Part shown: positions 12,076 through 23,774 of the stretch, piece by piece
Position numbering within the stretch: the first letter of the stretch is position 1
Layout: every line of letters starts with the position of its first letter
Assembly: GCF_000165425.1 (NCBI RefSeq)
Contig: NW_001798963.1
Location: 186,001 to 250,000 of the forward strand
Length of the DNA stretch: 64,000 nucleotides
Reading direction: 5' to 3'
Source of the DNA: Paramecium tetraurelia
Lineage: Eukaryota; Ciliophora; Oligohymenophorea; Peniculida; Parameciidae
The notes under the pieces: model-generated
What the model was told of the DNA's origin: nothing
The model's database searches: none
What the model saw: only the letters and a program-made list of their open reading frames with translations
Program-made: the position numbers and the translations under genes

Positions 12076-12477
12076 TCAAAAATTGTATAAAAAGAAGGAT
12101 TCACTTTAATCTAGATGTTCTTCCCATCTTGAAATTGAATTTTTGGTTATCCTTAATTTTTCATCATTTTATTTAGATATTGTTCCATTGATTAGGTGAT
12201 TTTTCTCATTTCCTATGATTCTCCTACTTCTCATAGTTTTATATGGAGTTGTCTTGTTGAAGCTGAGATTCAATTTTGTAGCCTGAATTCTTAAAGGAGT
12301 GCAGCATTGAAAAGGACCTTTCCTTTTCTTTTTTTCTGTTCTCTATTTCTCTAAGTAAGAATTGAAAAATGATATCTATTCATCCAATCGAGAAATGTCT
12401 TTCAAATAGGTCTCTGATTTAGCAATTGGGAGTGGACTAAAGTTTAGTAGTCTTTTTTATGATCGACTTGTAATCAT
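12076..12477 (-). CDS. Small basic hypothetical protein
   Basis: Single uninterrupted frame of about 133 codons from ATG 12477 to TGA 12076. It is rich in Lys, Arg and Ser, with a short helix (YLKDISRLDEQISFFNSYLE), a CC pair (FQCCTPL) and a final tryptophan motif (SRWEEHLDQSE). No known domain is apparent. It converges on the plus-strand coiled-coil gene. Codon use matches its neighbours, which supports a real gene, but no function can be given. Confidence 0.55.
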
Positions 12478-12858
12478 ATATAAATTAATTTAATATACTT
12501 GAATAAAATCCAAAATATAAATAACAGATCGGATTCTCTTTATAATGGACATTTACTCGATATATTCACAGATATTTGAGATAGATCTACGTATTTTGAT
12601 TGGATAATATTAATCGTTGTTTTTAAATGAATTTAATCATCAATATATTAATTAACTATATAATCATTTGCAATCTATGTCAACCAAGAGACAAAACTAA
12701 AAAGAGAAGTAAAAGATTATGCAACCATTACAAGAGCATAATGAGAGTACAATTATTTAAATTGATAGTGGTAGCTGAACCTAAAATACTTTCATGTGAA
12801 GGTACTTTTCAAAGTCATTTTAGTTGGAGACACTCAGAAATAATTTCAAATTGATAAC

Positions 12859-13296
12859 ATGAGGGACTCTAATGAATATCTAAATTCAGATGTAACTTAT
12901 CAATAATATTGCAAGAAAGAACTCAATTTAGACTAATTTGAACAATTCCCGTAAAACTCAAGCAACAACCTGATCGATAACAATTATCCATTGAAAATGA
13001 TGGATTCAACTCAGCAATAAGATTGTAAAAAGATATAAAAGTAGAATGCTTCAACTAAACAAACAAATGATTTTCAATAATTGCAAGAGATCCAAAATCC
13101 AAACTAATTGGATCGGAAAAGTCTATAAAAGTAATCTAAAGAGACCAAACCATAAAGTACATTAAATGAGGAAATCAAAACTTTTGAAGAAAGAATTGTG
13201 AAATATACATCAGAAGTCAATCAAGAAATTAAGTTGAGTCCTAAGCTTTCAGACGAATGGAAAAAGAAGTTTACCTTCATTAAAAAAAAGAAATGA
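12859..13296 (+). CDS. Glutamine-rich hypothetical protein
   Basis: ATG 12859 to TGA 13296, about 145 residues. It is Gln/Asn/Lys-rich with a C-terminal helix (EEIKTFEERIVKYTSEVNQE) and a polylysine end (FIKKKK). An upstream exon may exist: ATG 12677 opens a frame with similar Q/K composition, and removing about 53 nt would bring it into this frame, longer than the usual intron here. I therefore chose the simple start at 12859. No domain recognised. Confidence 0.5.
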
Positions 13297-14545
13297 TTTC
13301 AATATAAGTGAATAGATTATAAAATTCACACTCCCTCTAAATCCTATTATAGCAATTTTGTAAAATTACAGGTAGATGTAAATGCCCTTTTTCCCTATTT
13401 ATGCTTAATTGTATATTAAAAGAAAATCAGAAATTTTCTAATCATAGGGATAATGATAAATGTAATAAAAGAATGATGTTAACAACCATGTTAAAATTCA
13501 TCATTTAGTACACTTTTATCATATAATCAAATTTGAGTCAATTATTATTATCCCTATTTTTATTTGCTTCATGTTTTTATATAAAATAATTCACTGAGAT
13601 CTTGATTCATCTTAATTAAGAAAAATATCATTTATCTTGTTCTTTTAGTATCCTCTGTTTATGTTAATATTATTTACTAATTTATAAGAAATTATTGGGA
13701 AAATTCTAAGCATTTAATCTTCAAACATTTTTGTTTGGTAGTTCAATGAATTAATAGGATTATCAGATTTATTATAAATAAAGGAAGTAATCAAAAAGAG
13801 AAAATGTTTCAATATTAATGAATTGATAGAAAAGTGATGTTGTGAATTATTTCAAAATAATAATGATAATTATTATTTAAAGAAGATAAAGAATGAGAAC
13901 AAAATACCTATTATCATTTTGATATCATGCAATTTTTAGAACTTGTATAAATATGTTAGTTTAATAGGAGAGGAGTAGATTATTCATTGATGAATATAAT
14001 TAGTATTTAGATTTTCATAAATGCATCAAGTTGGATATACATCAATCCATTAAGTAACCTCAATTTTTCAATAGGTTTATTATAATTGATTTAACAATGT
14101 CCAAAAATTTAATTTACCAATTTTTTCTTATTTATTAGTATTCTATTAGAATTTCAAATTTTCTTATTGTTTTTCATAGATGTCAATTTGATTATGTTTA
14201 CATTGAGTAATAACTAAATTGTAATGTTTATTATATTTTGACAAAATTTTAAACCCATTAACAGTCTTTTGTTGTTAATGAACACCAACGTAAGAGTTAT
14301 TAATATTGAATGTGCATTTCATGATTTATAATTAGAGTTGAATATATTCCGTAATTATCCATCTCTTTTTTGAGAGAGACTTCTACATATAATTATTTTG
14401 AAGACATTATTTTTAGTGAACCTCTGTTAATGAGTTCTTATTCAGTTGATTTTGATTCATCTAATAGAGACAATTTATTGTATTAGGCTTTTATGAAATT
14501 GAGAATTAATAAAATATAATAAATAGTAAAAAAGATAACTGAAAG
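13297..14545. other. AT-rich region with decayed or unresolved coding stretches
   Basis: This 1.25-kb gap is long for this window. On the plus strand about 13645-13841 is free of TGA and looks protein-like (ELIGLSDLLQIKEVIKKRK). Further short stretches follow, around 13905 (NKIPIIILISCNF) and 14385-14520 (YFEDIIFSEPLLMSSYSVDF). They do not join into one frame. It may be an old gene remnant or a gene whose introns I failed to place. I assign no function. Confidence 0.35.
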
Positions 14546-17500
14546 ATGGCTACAGCACTAGTATCTGCAGGATAATCAATAAGTAAAATGCTTTCATTTA
14601 CAGGTTTAGTTGGAACTTATGTACAACAAGATATAGAGACAAGATTACAATAAGAAGTGTACAAAAAGTAAATAAGAGTGAGGGAATTCTTCACAGATTT
14701 TGATCGTCTCCGTAAAGGTTGGGTAACAGAAGATAAGGTATTATTGATTCAATAACAATAAGTTTCGTTCTGCTTTGTCGATGATAAATTTCCACTTTAC
14801 TAGGGATGAAATCGAGGAAATTATAAGAAGATATAAACTCAATGATGGATTAGTCTAGTACACAACATTCTGTAACAAGCTTGAAGAGCAATTCTTAAAT
14901 AGTGAGGCTAAAGCTTAAGTGTTTTAGGCCCCCCAAGTATGAATAATAGACTAATTGTAGATCTTCAATAAGGATGAGGAAGACACCGTAAAGAGATTGA
15001 TGTTGGCAATAAAAAGGAAAATAGCAACAAAACGAATATTTTTGAAATAGCCATTCCAGGATTTTGATAGAACTGCCTGCTCCCATATCACCATAGATCA
15101 ATTTTCAAGAGTGCTCAATTAATTAGGATTACTACCTAAGGATCAATATTTGTAATTGCTTATCAGATAATACATTGATAATGGAAATCCTAAGGAAGTC
15201 AATTATGGTTAAATTTTGTGACGATGTTGATAATGTCCAAGAAATGCTCAGTGGTGTTATCACTGGTATTAAGCATAATCCAAAAGAAGTATTACTCATT
15301 GATTATGTAGGTTCATCCTGATGATGATTTCATTGAAGACAAAGAAGGACTTGATTTGATTTCTACTTTGTTTACTTCCAAGAAATTAACTGATAACATC
15401 AACACCTTGGAATAGGTATTGAAGAAGATTTAAGGAGATGTAGTTATGAAGAGAATCAGAATCAGGGAGTTCTACAAGGACTTCGATTCCTTGAGAAAAG
15501 GATTAGTTACTGAATCTCAAGTATGCTATGATTATTGATGTTAGTTTGCTAGAATATTGCACCTTCAAAACATTCCTGTTACTGAAAAGGAAATATCCAT
15601 ACTATTGAATCACTATAAAATTGACAGCATTCCAAATGGTCAGGTAGATTACAATCAATTCTGTGAAGATGTCGATAAGATTTTCACTATTAAGGGAATC
15701 GATAAGTCTCCTTAAGCCTAAGTTCCTTAGATTGATGATACAACTACACTACCAGCTAGAAGGAGATATTTATAAATGACAGAGTAAGAAGCCATTTAAT
15801 TGGATGAATTATTGATGAAATATAAACAAGCCATTCAAAATAAACGATGTTCTCTTGAAACCAGTCTTTGAAGACTTTGATAAGACTAAGTAAGGGTACA
15901 TCACTACAAATCAATTCTTAAGAATTCTTAATTAATTCAACTTATTCCCAGACCCCTGTTTACATTGAATTTACTATTGAAAAGATTTGTTGATAAAGCC
16001 AATTTAAATGAAGTCAATTACTATGATTTTTGTAGAATAGTTGATCAATCTGATGAAGGTGTTGCTATAAGTAGATCTCATGCAGACGCATTCAAAAACT
16101 ATGTTAAGTCAGACAATGTTAGTTAAGCATTCATCAGAAATGATTAACCAAATGATTTTGAAGATCTTATGGCTAAATTAAGAAGAATAGTTAAGGAATA
16201 GAGACAAAGAGTTGCAGAATTCCTTAAAGATTTCGACAAATTAAGAAGTGGAACCATTACTGTCACTCAATTAAGAAAAGGATTAAGCATGGCCAAGATT
16301 CTATTATCTGATGCTGAATTCCAATTGATTCTATAGAACTTTGGATGCAAAGACAAACCAAACTTTGTATATTGGAAAGATTTCACTGATTAAGTTGATT
16401 AAGTATTCACAACTAAGAATCTTGAAAAAGTCAGTCCTTCAGAAGATGTTCCTCTGATGTCAACTCAATATAATTACGGTAGAGTGTCAATTACAGAGAG
16501 AGATCGATAAGTCGCTGAAGTTGTCAAGAAGAAATTTTAATATTTCTGTAAGGCTACTAGATTGGATATCAAATAGTTTTTCTAAGATTGGGATAAATTG
16601 GGTAGAAACAAAGTGTCTCCTAAGTAATTCAGATAAACCTTGGCCACTGTCAATTTCATTTTATCTGATGAAGAATTCTAAGCAGTTGTTAAAATATATG
16701 CTGCTGAAGATGATGGAGATATTAGATATGTTTAGTTTATAAATGATACTCAACCTCCCTTGGAAATGTAAACTGAGTCAGGAGCATCTCAGGCATATGT
16801 GGGAGTAAAACCTAAAGAAAAAGAAAAAGTATATATAATTATTATGTTAAATTAATTAGTTACAACCTTCTGTACTCTTAGAATAAATTAAAGTGGCTGT
16901 TAAGATCAAAAGATTAAGATTGGGTGATTATTTCAAGGATTTTGATCCTCTACGAAAAGGATTGATGCCTACTAATAAATTTAGAGGAGTGTTGAGTCAA
17001 ATGAAGATAGATTTGGATCAAGAGAGTTTAGACCTATTAGAAACCATGTATGTTGTGCCAGAAGATCCCATTAGAGTTAATTATGCTAAATTCATAGAGG
17101 ATGTTGAAATTGTATTTACTAAATCTGTAAGAATCTATATTTACCAATTTAACAAAGGGATTGGATAAAGATCCGTTGATGAAACCTCCTGTCCATGTTA
17201 TTCCAACCTTCCTTGATCCCAGAGATGCCTTGACTTCAGAGGAAGAGGAAGCCTTACATGCTATTATGTTGAGATTAGGGGAAGTCGTTAAAAAACACAG
17301 AATCCTACTCAAACCTCACTTCTAAGATAAAGTAATGTATTTCATTCACATTTTATAGGACAAAACTAAATCTGGAAAGATTACTTTTACTCGATTTAGA
17401 TCTATTATGGATTTTCATAAATTGCCATTAACTGATGATTAATTTAGAGTCATTTGCAAAAGGTAACCAATTATATTTTATAACCTATAGATTTGCTTAC

Positions 17501-17569
17501 TAGGGCATTGAATTCAATTATGTGGAATTTGATGAAATTTTAAAGAAATACGAGAATTTTTATCAATGA
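14546..17569 (+). CDS. Long EF-hand-type repeat protein (ciliary EFCAB-like)
   Basis: ATG 14546 to TGA 17569, about 950 residues. It is built from about eight repeats of one module: a helix, then a core such as EFFTDFDRLRKGWVTEDKFR, EFYKDFDSLRKGLVTESQF or DYFKDFDPLRKGLMPTNKFR, then VNY-x-x-FC-x-x-VD. These are paired EF-hand folds of the EFCAB6-like kind. Most loops keep only part of the Dx-Dx-DG calcium pattern, so many may not bind calcium. Introns are 22-31 nt. Three places do not splice into frame: near 15207, near 15850 and near 15955, each between well-conserved repeat pieces. They are either sequencing errors or early decay. The role is probably an axonemal scaffold, inferred. Confidence 0.7.
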
Positions 17570-17606
17570 ATTATAAACACAAAAATCATATCTATTAATA
17601 AATTTT

Positions 17607-18313
17607 ATGTAAATTTTTAAGAATTCTAAATTTTTCTTTGGAACACTCAAAGCTCACACTTTACCAGCCCTTAAGTATGGATACAGTGATCTTGAACCAG
17701 TTTTGAGTGCAACACTTCTTGAATTCCATCATTCCAAACATCATTAAGCTTATATCAATAATCTTAATGCTGCATAGGAGTAATTGGAGGATGCCTTAAC
17801 AAAGAATGATGTCTAGAAGATTGCCACTCTACAAGGCACCATCAAATTCAATTTGGGAGGCCATTTGAACCATAGTGTTGTTTTGGGAGAACTTGTATTC
17901 ATATTTAACTTATAATGCAGGACCCCAATTAAGAATGGAGGAGGACAATTACCTCATGGAAACAGTGCTCTAGTCTAAGAAATCAATAAAAATTGGGGAA
18001 GTGTTGACAACTTCAAGACATTCTTCAACACTAGAACTGCTGCAATTCAAGGCAGTGGATGGGGATTCTTGGGAGTTGATTAGCAATCAAAGAAATTGAG
18101 ATATTTGGAACTTCCCAATTAAGAAATTCCATAAAACTATGGTCTTACACCAATCTTAAGTAAAGATTCACACTTATACGATTAGCAATCGATGTTTGGG
18201 AACATGCCTATTGGTGGGATTACAAGAATGTGAGACCAAACTTCTTGGCTAATGTATGGAAAATCGTTAATTGGAAGGATGTAGAAGCAAGATATAATCA
18301 AGCTTAAAAATGA
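17607..18313 (+). CDS. Fe/Mn-family superoxide dismutase, probably mitochondrial
   Basis: Dismutates superoxide to oxygen and hydrogen peroxide. Metal ligands are visible: His in [17 protein letters not shown], His in GGHLNHSV, and Asp and His in [22 protein letters not shown] and GSGWGFLGV are also family signatures. The N-terminus ([17 protein letters not shown]) lacks acidic residues and could be a mitochondrial presequence. Two 26-nt introns are used. A one-base shift near 17880, right after LNHSV, is needed to reach the expected FWENL. It lies at a GTTGTTTT run and is probably an assembly error, though it follows three similar shifts in the gene before. The family is certain. Confidence 0.88.
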
Positions 18314-18794
18314 ATTAAGAATCATAACATCCATTTATTAAAGTATTTTTAGATTATCTAATAACTTCTTTATTATGTATGTTTCTAAACGAGGGTAGAG
18401 AGATCATTCTGTTCAGTATAATCGGGAAACCTTATCGTTAACTATCGATCTCTTTTATTGAGCAATCCTTGATATTGCTCTTACAATTTCTGCTATTGCA
18501 TCATTCTATGAGATCCAAACGGAAATATTGATTATACTTCTCAACCATACAACTATATATATTATTCTGCTTGATAAAATTCTTCTTATATGTTGACGAT
18601 TGATATACTGTCATCAAAGAGTATATGATTTAACAAACATAAAGTAATTATCCTTATTAATATATGAATAATATTGTAATATATTAAGAGTAATGTGGCT
18701 CTAATTGATTTTATATGGAGTTGCGCATCAATAAGTTTCATTAACAATTTTTTGTTGTTTTATTAATTAATAAAATAACATTTTTATTTTCAAA
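18314..18794. other. Intergenic, no gene seen
   Basis: A 480-bp AT-rich spacer between tandem plus-strand genes. It shows no open frame of protein-like composition and no tRNA fold. Confidence 0.5.
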
Positions 18795-21114
18795 ATGTTA
18801 CATCTTGATATTGAAGTGCAGACTATCCAATTTTTCATTGGCTCCTCACTCGATTCATGTTCTATTAGATTAAACGATTGTATTTATAGTGTGAAATCTT
18901 AGCCTCCTCCACTACTGTCTTGGAATCGAAAGTCAGATGCAAATCCAAAGAGATTCAAGAAATTTGGGAGAAAATTGAGTTAAATGTGTAATATGTTGAG
19001 AAAGGCAATGTATTGGATTATTGCATATTTTTATAGTTGAAACTCTTCTTTTATGAAGGGACATCCATTTTTGGAGAGGCGACCATTAATTTAGGGTTTT
19101 ATATTGAGAACAATCTTCCTCTTATCATTGACAAAATTACAATACAAAATAAATTCGATTCAGAAGCATAAGTTTAAATGAGTCTCGCATGGAATTAGTT
19201 GGATTAGGTGCAACCCAAATAAAATCGGTAAGTAAGTCCTTTGAGAGACCAACCACCTTCTTAGAGACCAATTGGGTAATAAAAGAAACCAGCTGATGAA
19301 CTTCATTTTGATAAGAGAACTGTTCATGCCACATACACATAATGGAAAGATCACTAAGAAATGGTGAAGGAATAATATGTCAAGAGATTGAAGGAACCCA
19401 TCAAAAAAGGACAATTAGAAGATGAAAAACTTGAAGAAGTTCGTAAACCTGAAGTTCGAATCATGAGTCCTCGCAGATTCCAAACTCCCAAGGATTATAA
19501 ACCTCTAAATAAGTAATAAATTTAAAAATCAACTGGAGGATTTGACAATCTAAAAATCTCAAATAACAATCAATTGGATTTCAGATAAATCAACAAGGAC
19601 TTACAGAACAACTCAAATAACAGAGCTCCATCTAAAAGTCCCAATCGTTATGATTCAAGAACGAAAACAAGAAATGAAATCTTATCTGCTACTTCACCCA
19701 TCGAATAGAGTGAAATCCTCAAAGGATCTACCAAACCCAAACCATTGCCTAAGAAAGGAGAATTCTAAGAGAATTTTGGGACCAGACCAACCTAATTGGA
19801 AGGAGGTTTGACCATGTCCAGCAAGTAATTGGATACAGAAGGAGATTCCAGTTAATGGAGATAATAATTGTCCTAGTTATAATAAGAGAATTCTCAATTA
19901 AAAAATTAAATTTAAAAACTAACTAATGAAAATTAGAGTTTAAAAGATCAATAAATCAAAAGTGAAGCTGCCTTTAATTTGTTATCAGAAACTTACAGCA
20001 ATCTAAGGAACGAGTATCAAAGAATCTAGGTGAAGAGCTTTAATAATAGTTCAAGTCATTCCTTATTAACAAGCAAGGAAACGGATCATTTGAAAAGAGA
20101 ATTAGATCAAAAATCTAAAGAAATTGAATTCTACAAAAAAGAGGCTGAATTATGGAAAAAGGATTTGGAAGTTACTAAAAGAGAAAATGCCTAAATTAAA
20201 AAAGAAGCAGAACAGCAAAAGAGAGAATTCGAAAATAGATCTTATGATTTCGAAAACCAAAAAAGAGATAACGAGAACAAAAAGAGAGAAATAGAATATC
20301 TAGAAAAGGAGTTGTAAAGAGCTCAATAAGCTATTTAATTGATCCAAAATGAAAGTTTTAGGAATTCCTCTTAACTATCAGGACAAAGTGGCAATTAGGA
20401 AATTCTAGAGCAAATGAAAAATCTAATTAAAACGAGGCAAATTGAAGTGGACAGTAAGAATGAAGAAATTAAGTAAAATAAGATTAGAATAGCTTATTTA
20501 GAGAAGGAATTGTAAGAGAAAGGCAGACGTTCTTAGGATTAATGCGATCAAATTAAGAATCTAAGTTCTTAGTTGGAATAAGAGAATGATCAATTGAAAT
20601 AACAATTAATTGAAAAGAATGTTGAATTGAAATCAAAGTAAATATGAATCATAGAACATAGAAATTAAGAGATTGAGAGATTAATGGCTTAGAATAATTT
20701 AATCCTGCAATCTCCTGATATTTAGAATACAGATTAAGCTAAATTATTAAATGAATACTTAGCAAAGACAGCTGCTTTGAAATAGGAGAATGAAAGTTTA
20801 AGTAAATATAGTATTTATATAAAAATAGTCTTGTAAAGTAAAAAAGATTAAGTTGAAATTGAGAGTTTACAAAACTAGGTTGAAATAAACAAGGTAACCA
20901 CATAATATATAATAATTGACAGAAAATTGTTGTACTAAGTGATTAGCGCCATCAAACTCTCGAGCATTAAATATTGGAATTAGAAAAAGCTGTCGTTGGA
21001 GGAAAATAAAATATGGCAGATGTGATCAATGCTGTAATGGAATGCGGTGGTCCTCAGTTGGCTGAGGAGGTGGAGAGATTCTTGATTACTAGAAGGAGTA
21101 CCAAAATCGGTTGA
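18795..21114 (+). CDS. C2-like N-terminus followed by a long coiled coil
   Basis: ATG 18795 to TGA 21114 with four introns (23-29 nt). Residues 1-115 alternate beta strands (LHLDIEVQTIQFFIG, GATINLGFYIENN-like) as in NT-C2 domains that open many cytoskeletal proteins. A basic, proline-rich linker follows (VRIMSPRRFQTPKDYK), then about 350 residues of coiled coil (EIEFYKKEAELWKKDLEVTK, LEQENDQLKQQL). The end is a compact helix (MADVINAVMECGGPQLAEEV). The layout suggests a membrane- or basal-body-associated scaffold. The gene is certain; no named family is recognised. Confidence 0.65.
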
Positions 21115-21569
21115 TATATACCATTTTTATTAAAATTATTAAATTATAAAAATTGAAAAAAAAAAAAATAAAAAAAATTTATTATTACTTTTTTTGTAAA
21201 AATTCCTTTTTTAAAATTCTGCTTCAAATTTGAATTATCGATAGAAACCGAAAAATTTCTCAAGATTATCATTTAATAAGGATTGAAAAGTGTTTTTAAA
21301 AGTGAATTCTCTGCAGTAAGTCTTAAATCGATCGAAATTAATCATAATTTGAACTGCTCTAGTAGGCAGAATTTTGAAATTATTTGATGTTTAAAATACC
21401 TTGTGAGGAAGAGCATGTGCACAATTATCTATTTGACAATTAAAGTAGAGCAATATTATTATCCAAAATGTAATCAAATAAACCAATGAAATTAACGAAA
21501 TTTTTATAATTCGAATTCAAAGCTTAAGAGAAAAAACCTTAATAATAAAAATAAGAAAACATAATTAAA
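21115..21569. other. Intergenic, A/T runs
   Basis: A 455-bp spacer with long A and T homopolymers near 21155-21215. Nothing coding recognised; it presumably holds the promoter of the histone-like gene. Confidence 0.5.
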
Positions 21570-21877
21570 ATGGCAAAAGCAGCAACTAAAGGAAACAAAG
21601 GAGCAAAGAAGACAGCCCCCCCAAGTCAAATATTTAATTAATTGTAGAAGCTACCAAGCATGTCAAGAAAGTTACTAAAAAACCAACTGAAACAACTCCA
21701 GCACCAGCCCCAGTCACCACTACTCCATCTGTTCCAGCAACCGCAACACCAGTCGCTGCCTCTACACCCAAAAAGCAAGGCAAGAAAGTAGCCTAAAAGC
21801 CAAAGGGTAATAGTAATAAAAAGGGACCAGCCAAGAAAAACACTAAAAAGGCCCCCAAGAAACAAGTTAAGAAATGA
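21570..21877 (+). CDS. Linker-histone-H1-like basic protein
   Basis: ATG 21570 to TGA 21877, about 94 residues after removing a 23-nt insert near 21615 (GTC...TAG). The product is almost only Lys, Ala, Pro and Thr: a start MAKAATKGNKGAKKTA, a P/T/A-rich middle (TTPAPAPVTTTPSVPATA) and a final KNTKKAPKKQVKK. No globular winged-helix domain is present. Ciliate macronuclear H1 proteins lack that domain too, so linker-histone function is likely. Other lysine-rich nucleic-acid binders are possible. GC content is higher than in neighbouring genes because of Ala/Pro codons. Confidence 0.7.
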
Positions 21878-22751
21878 TTAGTTATTTAAGAATTAATCAA
21901 TTAATTAGATTTAATTTTACTTTCTCCTCCTTGCCTCCTTTGCAATATTATTTTCTTATCAACTCCATCCTAAAAAATTTTATTTTAACAAATAAAAAAA
22001 TCAAAAACTAAAAAAAAACATACAGAAATCATTCATATTCAAAGAATTGAAAAGAATGTGACTTACTATCATCAATAGCAATAACTGGAGTGAAGGTTTC
22101 TCGGAAAAGGGAAGTATTCAAGATCCCAGATCCTAGTATATGATTTCAATATTGTATATTTAAACATCAAAGAATCAAAAATTCTAGATTCAGGTTTAGA
22201 GCGATGTCTGTCCATCTTGAATGATTTAAACACTAAAGGAGATGTTTGATTATGAAGAAATAATAGAAGTTTAATGAGAAGCAATATATCCTTTCTAATA
22301 GTAATTAAAAATGGTTTTATACAAATAAATAAATATTATTGGATATATATTTTATGAAAATTAATACTCTTGATTAAATCTTTTACTAATAGTTTCTTTA
22401 CTGCATAAGATCTCATTTTAGTACATATGCTCATGGAAATTTATAATGATATCTTTTGATTAAATATTTTAACTCCAATCATAATTTTCATGTTGAATCA
22501 TTATTCTCCTAATATTAACTAGATTTTCAAAGCCAGAGTTTGTCAAATACTTGTGATTGCGAATCTATAATAATTAACTCTTCTTTTAATGTAATCTTTA
22601 GTCCTTAAAAGACTCAAGTGTTATGTTTTTATTCCTGCAGAGATGATAATTAGGATTTTAAAATTAGATATAATATAGACATTTAAGATATTTTTTATTT
22701 AAGCAGTTCATATCTTAAATTATATGGAATAATTGTATAATTATTATTAAA
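21878..22751. other. Intergenic, possible small remnant
   Basis: No convincing gene in 874 bp. Around 22085-22250 on the plus strand two short protein-like pieces occur (VKVSRKREVFKIPDP and ILDSGLERCLSILNDLNTKG), separated by a 37-nt stretch. No good start codon precedes them. They may be a small unrecognised gene. Confidence 0.35.
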
Positions 22752-23751
22752 TAATGAGCAACTTTAGTAATAAAAAAGGTTTAACAAATTATTCTTATTT
22801 AGTTGGTAAATAAACAAGAGCTTAAAACAAGAAGTAGGCCGCAGCCCCTGTAATGTTGAAGAAGATGAAACTTATTTCGAAAAGCAAAGGGATATATAAG
22901 TTGGAAGTGGATGAAGCCTTTGTCCAATAACTATAGCAAGTTTAACAATTTTTGTCAGAATTAAACGACACTATGGTCGGTCCTGTAGAATAGAGTTAGG
23001 CAATGGCTCAAGAATCGAATCCCCAATTTGAGCAGTAAGAGGAGGAAGGGTCATCGTCTGCCTCAGAAGATAAAAGTGGTGCTCCAATGTCTCAACAACC
23101 ACAAGAGCAATAATCTCAATAACCCAACGAGGTCAAGGAAACGTAGGACTTTTATAGGTAAGATTATGAATCAAATTAAGACGTATACCTCATTTTTTTA
23201 TGGGGAGGTTCAAGAAATGGGCAAAGATTTTAAAAGAAGATGATGTTAGTTCATTTTTACATCAACTAAAGTCTAATAAGAAATCGAAACAGGGCAGATA
23301 TGAGTTGGGGGATTTTCATAAGTAATGATATAATTGAAATGAAAGATGTTTTTAGATTGACAAAAATGATAGCAATGATTAATAAAAGCAGAAGAAGAAA
23401 ATAAAAGAATTGTTTCTTGAATTTTTATAGAACGAGGCCGTCCTCCAGATCATCCAATATAACAAGATCACCAACCAGGATTAGAAGGTAGTCCAATGAT
23501 TGATCATATAGATTAAATACATAGATGTGATTCCGAATATGGTTTAGGAGATGTACAGTGATAAGCCATTTGATTAATTTTTGGCTCAGTAGAACATAGA
23601 GAAACAGATAAACAAAAAGAAGCAGTTGTTGACTGAGACCCAGGAAGTGAAGCAATAGCAGCATTAGCAACTCCCTTAACAAAAATAAGATCTATCTTTT
23701 GAGGAGCCCATGAAGCTAGCGCGAGAAGTATCATTTCAAAGCTAATTATGA
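22752..23751 (+). CDS. Q-rich hypothetical protein with helical core
   Basis: ATG 22752 to TGA 23751. The N-terminal 150 residues are disordered and Gln/Ser/Glu-rich (EQQEEEGSSSASEDKSGAP). The second half is a helical core (MGRFKKWAKILKEDDVSSFL, LFLEFLQNEAVLQIIQYNKI, DVIPNMVQEMYSDKPFDQFL). Four introns are needed, and two of them end in AAG rather than TAG. The stop lies 24 bases from that of the convergent vault gene. I do not recognise the family. Confidence 0.6.
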
Positions 23752-23774
23752 TGTTTAATGATTTATGTATAATA

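Noticed and set aside
12807-12830. Rab-like string FKVILVGDT in one plus-strand frame
   Set aside because: The next residues are not GxGKS, and no other GTPase motif follows. It is probably intronic or chance.
13435-13560. Imperfect inverted repeat around TAGGGATAAT / ATTATCCCTA
   Set aside because: Only the outer ten or so bases pair well. There is no transposase or target-site duplication, and simple AT-rich sequence can produce this.
23425-23682. Open frame on the minus strand opposite the Q-rich gene
   Set aside because: It is the shadow of the plus-strand coding exon and has no domain of its own.
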